Source of the DNA: an uncultured Bacilli bacterium
Lineage (GTDB): Bacteria; Bacillota_I; Bacilli_A; RF39; UBA660
Reading direction: 5' to 3'
Length of the DNA stretch: 5,042 nt
NCBI GenBank assembly: GCA_951800155.1
Contig: CATOJL010000107.1
Span: 1 to 5,042 of the forward strand
Shown here: piece by piece, positions 3,322-5,042 of the stretch
How the letters are laid out: the number at the start of each line of letters is the position of its first letter
How positions within the stretch are numbered: position 1 is the first letter of the stretch
The notes under the pieces: model-generated
What the model saw: only the letters and a program-made list of their open reading frames with translations
The model's database searches: none
Told to the model about the DNA's origin: nothing
Translations under genes and position numbers: made by a program

Positions 3322-3999
3322 ATGGCAAAATCAAATTTCACACCAGAGCAAAAAGCAAATATTGCTCAAGAGTATTTAGATGGATTGGGCTCATCATCAC
3401 AAATAGCAACAAAATATGGAATTAATGCTTATACTGTTCGTAGATGGGCACAGAAATATACAGAACAAGGAATTTCGGCATTTTCAGTACTAAACAGAAA
3501 TACTACATATAGTGCTGACTTTAAAATGTCTTGTGTAGAATTGTATGTGCAAGGAAAAATGTCTATGGATCAAATAGTTGCTAAATATAATATTTCATCT
3601 AATTCTGTTTTACGTAGTTGGATTTTGTTGTATAATGCTAATAGAAAACTTAAGGATTATAATCCTAAAAAGGAGGTCTATATGGCAGAAGCAAGAAGAA
3701 AAACAACTATAGAAGAAAGAAGAGAAATAGTGGAATATTGTTTAAACCATAATTGTGATTATAAGGAAACAGCAAGTATATATGATGTTTCGTATAACCA
3801 AGTATATTCATGGGTAAAAAAATATAATAAAAATGGCGAAAGAGGATTATTAGATAAAAGAGGACATCATAAAACAGATGATGAAGTTGATGAATTAGAA
3901 AAGTTAAGACGTGAAAATTTACGATTAAAACATCAGTTAGAAGAAAAGGATATGGTAGTTGAACTATTAAAAAAAGTGAAAGAATTCGAAAGGAAGTGA
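3322..3999 (+). CDS. IS3-family transposase OrfA, three helix-turn-helix units plus leucine zipper
   Basis: OrfA (225 residues) binds the terminal inverted repeats and supplies the N-terminal part of the OrfAB transposase made by -1 frameshifting. Three helix-turn-helix-like units are visible: about residues 6-50 (IATKYGINAYTVRRWAQKY), 62-105 (IVAKYNISSNSVLRSW) and 127-172 (TASIYDVSYNQVYSWVKKY). They are followed by a coiled coil at about 186-222 with leucines 195, 202 and 216 in heptad register. IS150 OrfA is about 173 residues with two such units, so this protein is long by one unit. The ATG at 3322 is chosen because AGGAGGTG (3308-3315) lies six bases before it; a GTG at 3313 is in frame but sits within the ribosome binding site. 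The stop TGA (3997-3999) overlaps the orfB start. Confidence 0.9.
   Translation: MAKSNFTPEQKANIAQEYLDGLGSSSQIATKYGINAYTVRRWAQKYTEQGISAFSVLNRNTTYSADFKMSCVELYVQGKMSMDQIVAKYNISSNSVLRSWILLYNANRKLKDYNPKKEVYMAEARRKTTIEERREIVEYCLNHNCDYKETASIYDVSYNQVYSWVKKYNKNGERGLLDKRGHHKTDDEVDELEKLRRENLRLKHQLEEKDMVVELLKKVKEFERK
3682..3999 (+). CDS. Possible internal-start product of orfA (third HTH plus zipper, 105 residues)
   Basis: Within orfA and in the same frame, AGGAGGTC (3671-3678) precedes an ATG at 3682 at ideal spacing. The signal is as good as that of orfA itself, and the surrounding bases (GGAGG, then TATATGGCAGAAGC) repeat the pattern at the orfA start (GGAGG, then TTATGGCAAAATC). The product would start at residue 121 of OrfA and keep only the third helix-turn-helix and the leucine zipper. 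Such a protein could dimerise with OrfA or OrfAB and act as an inhibitor, or share the ends. Alternatively the site marks an ancestral fusion of two genes, or pauses ribosomes. Expression is unproven. Confidence 0.4.
   Translation: MAEARRKTTIEERREIVEYCLNHNCDYKETASIYDVSYNQVYSWVKKYNKNGERGLLDKRGHHKTDDEVDELEKLRRENLRLKHQLEEKDMVVELLKKVKEFERK
3969..3976 (+). promoter_or_regulatory. A7G slippery site for -1 programmed ribosomal frameshifting
   Basis: In the orfA frame the sequence reads TTA AAA AAA GTG, so the heptamer A AAA AAA is in the X-XXY-YYZ phase. The orfB frame is open from 3963, after a TGA at 3960-3962, so the heptamer sits just inside the overlap between that stop and the orfA stop at 3997. 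Slippage here gives a fusion of 218 OrfA residues and 328 residues from the orfB frame, about 546 in all. I do not see an obvious downstream stimulatory stem-loop. Confidence 0.8.
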
Positions 4000-4961
4000 T
4001 GCTTGGAAAAACAAGACATGAGTCAAAATATCTAGCAATTAAATATTTTCATGAAGAAAATAATTGGAGCATTGAATGGATGTGTAAACAATTGGAGATT
4101 TCAAGAGCAGCTTATTACAAATGGCTACATAGAGAAATTCCAAAAGATGAAGAAGAAAATATAGAATTAGCACAACTTATTAAAGAATATGATGAAAAAT
4201 TTAATCATATTTTAGGATATCGTAGAATGACATCTTGGATTAACCACTTTAACCATACAAACTATAAGCAAAAAAGAGTTCATAGAATTATGAAAATATT
4301 AAATATTCATTCAATAATCAGAAAGAAAAAGAAAAAATACAATTCTTCTACACCAGAAGAAACTGCTGACAATAAATTAAAAAGAGATTTTTATGCAACA
4401 GCACCAAATCAAAAATGGGCTACTGATGTAACAGAGTTTAAAATTCCAGGAGAAAAGAAAAAACTTTATTTAAGTGCTATTCTTGATTTATACGATAGAT
4501 ATCCAGTTGCATATGTAATTAGTTGTCGAAATGATAACAAATTAGTGTTTAATACTTTTAATAAAGCTATTGCCTTAAATCCCAATGCTAAACCAATATT
4601 TCACAGTGATAGAGGATTTCAATATACTAGCAAAGTATTTCAGTCAATGTTAAAAAATCAAGAAATGGAGCAATCAATGTCACGAGTGGGGCATTGTATT
4701 GATAATGGACCAACAGAGGGATTTTGGGGAATTATAAAAACAGAAATGTATCAAATGTATAATATTACAGACGAAAGTTCATTACGTTTTGCAATTAATG
4801 ATTATATAAGATTTTACAAGGAGGAACGTCCTCAAGATAGATATCATTGCAAGACTCCACTAGAAGTTAGAACAGAAGCCCTATCTTTAGATAATCCAAT
4901 AGAATATCCTATTCCTGAAAATAAACGTATTAAAAAGTACAAAGAAAAATGGTGTGCATAA
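3999..4961 (+). CDS. IS3-family transposase OrfB, DDE integrase-core catalytic domain
   Basis: This frame supplies the catalytic half of the transposase, mainly as OrfAB. Numbering from a GTG at 3996 (321 residues), residues 51-110 form the HTH_21-type linker region with GYRRM, and the retroviral integrase-like core follows. The catalytic triad is D144 (KWATDVTEF), D205 (FHSDRGFQY) and E241 (NGPTEGFWG); D205 and E241 are separated by 35 residues, the DD(35)E spacing of IS3 elements. The C-terminal YKEERPQ and KTPLEV are the usual end motifs. The listed start is the ATG at 3999, which overlaps the orfA TGA (TGATG) and has AAAGGAAG just upstream; the GTG at 3996 is an alternative. Separate OrfB synthesis by coupling is possible but may be minor compared with the fusion. 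The length is normal and no defect is seen. Confidence 0.92.
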   Translation: MLGKTRHESKYLAIKYFHEENNWSIEWMCKQLEISRAAYYKWLHREIPKDEEENIELAQLIKEYDEKFNHILGYRRMTSWINHFNHTNYKQKRVHRIMKILNIHSIIRKKKKKYNSSTPEETADNKLKRDFYATAPNQKWATDVTEFKIPGEKKKLYLSAILDLYDRYPVAYVISCRNDNKLVFNTFNKAIALNPNAKPIFHSDRGFQYTSKVFQSMLKNQEMEQSMSRVGHCIDNGPTEGFWGIIKTEMYQMYNITDESSLRFAINDYIRFYKEERPQDRYHCKTPLEVRTEALSLDNPIEYPIPENKRIKKYKEKWCA

Positions 4962-4992
4962 AAAAATGACTGCACAGTATACAGTCATTTTT
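4962..4992 (+). terminator. Intrinsic terminator at the end of the transposase genes
   Basis: AAAAATGACTG (4962-4972) and CAGTCATTTTT (4982-4992) are perfect 11-bp complements around a 9-base loop, directly after the orfB stop. T and A runs on both sides make it likely to work in both directions, also shielding the transposase from antisense transcription entering from the right. Confidence 0.75.
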
Positions 4993-5001
4993 AAGCATAA
5001 A

Positions 5002-5042
5002 TTTTAGATATTTAACCTGTCTACTTGACAGGGGGCATATCA
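5002..5042 (-). repeat. Right terminal inverted repeat (IRR)
   Basis: It is the reverse-complement partner of 3260-3300 with 9 mismatches in 41, ending GGGGGCATATCA at the last base of the window. It contains its own small palindrome, CCTGTC (5016-5021) with GACAGG (5027-5032), which the left end lacks. Confidence 0.88.

Larger units (their letters stand above)
3260..5042 (+). mobile_element. Complete IS3-family insertion sequence, 1783 bp, IS150-like
   Basis: The element is bounded by 41-bp imperfect inverted repeats starting TG and ending CA, and encodes orfA and orfB in the +1/-1 arrangement of the IS3 family with a slippery site in the overlap. At 1783 bp it is longer than most IS3 members (about 1.2-1.6 kb) because orfA has an extra helix-turn-helix unit. 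Both frames, both ends, the frameshift signal and the DDE residues look intact, so it is probably active or recently active. Family members make 3-4 bp target duplications; the left flank reads GAAT (3256-3259), but the right flank lies outside the window, so this cannot be tested. It inserted 60 bases after the palindrome that closes the preceding gene. Confidence 0.92.

Noticed and set aside
1..5042. CRISPR array, replication initiator gene or ribosomal RNA
   Set aside because: I looked for regularly spaced direct repeats, Rep proteins and conserved RNA signatures and saw none.

Overview
The window is AT-rich with A/T-ending codons, strong AGGAGG-type ribosome binding sites and gene families typical of low-GC Bacillota. 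The best guess is a gut-type Clostridia genome or plasmid. It reads as a mosaic of accessory DNA: remnants of a Tn4451-like mobilizable element, an intact MobV mobilization module, a possible integrase attachment region, and a complete IS3-family insertion sequence whose right end is the last base of the window. No replication gene, ribosomal RNA, complete tRNA or CRISPR array is visible.

Positions 1-330 hold two relics. On the minus strand at the left edge is a piece of a serine recombinase catalytic domain with an in-frame stop. On the plus strand is a 31-codon ORF that resembles the C-terminal end of TnpV but sits directly behind a good ribosome binding site. Positions 275-1033 contain no convincing gene but are dense in secondary structure: a 51-nt hairpin (337-387), a possible folded RNA with a long-range 8-bp helix (466-473 with 636-643), a 12-bp hairpin (684-726), and five back-to-back stem-loops (788-937), each separated from the next by exactly one base. 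The stretch ends in a pMV158-type oriT (TAGTGTG/TTA core inside a 7-bp inverted repeat, 976-995) just ahead of the relaxase gene.

Positions 1034-2248 encode a complete MobV (Mob/Pre) relaxase with the HNxR and HxDExxPHxH motifs. With the oriT it forms a self-consistent mobilization cassette that would need a helper conjugation system. A hairpin at 2251-2277 separates it from a convergent, start-less minus-strand reading frame (2297-2635). That frame begins at a 16-bp match to the initiator tRNA anticodon arm (2628-2643), followed by tandem ACCCAA repeats (2762-2787). Together these look like a tyrosine-integrase attachment region or its relic. A small unknown gene (2871-3176) follows, closed by a strong palindrome.

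Positions 3260-5042 are a 1783-bp IS3-family element (closest in style to the IS150 group) with 41-bp imperfect inverted repeats, orfA (three predicted helix-turn-helix units plus a leucine zipper), orfB (DDE integrase with DD(35)E spacing), an A7G slippery site for a -1 frameshift, a 3' hairpin terminator, and an inverted repeat able to sequester the orfA ribosome binding site in read-through transcripts. A second, well-formed ribosome binding site and ATG inside orfA could produce a 105-residue partial protein.
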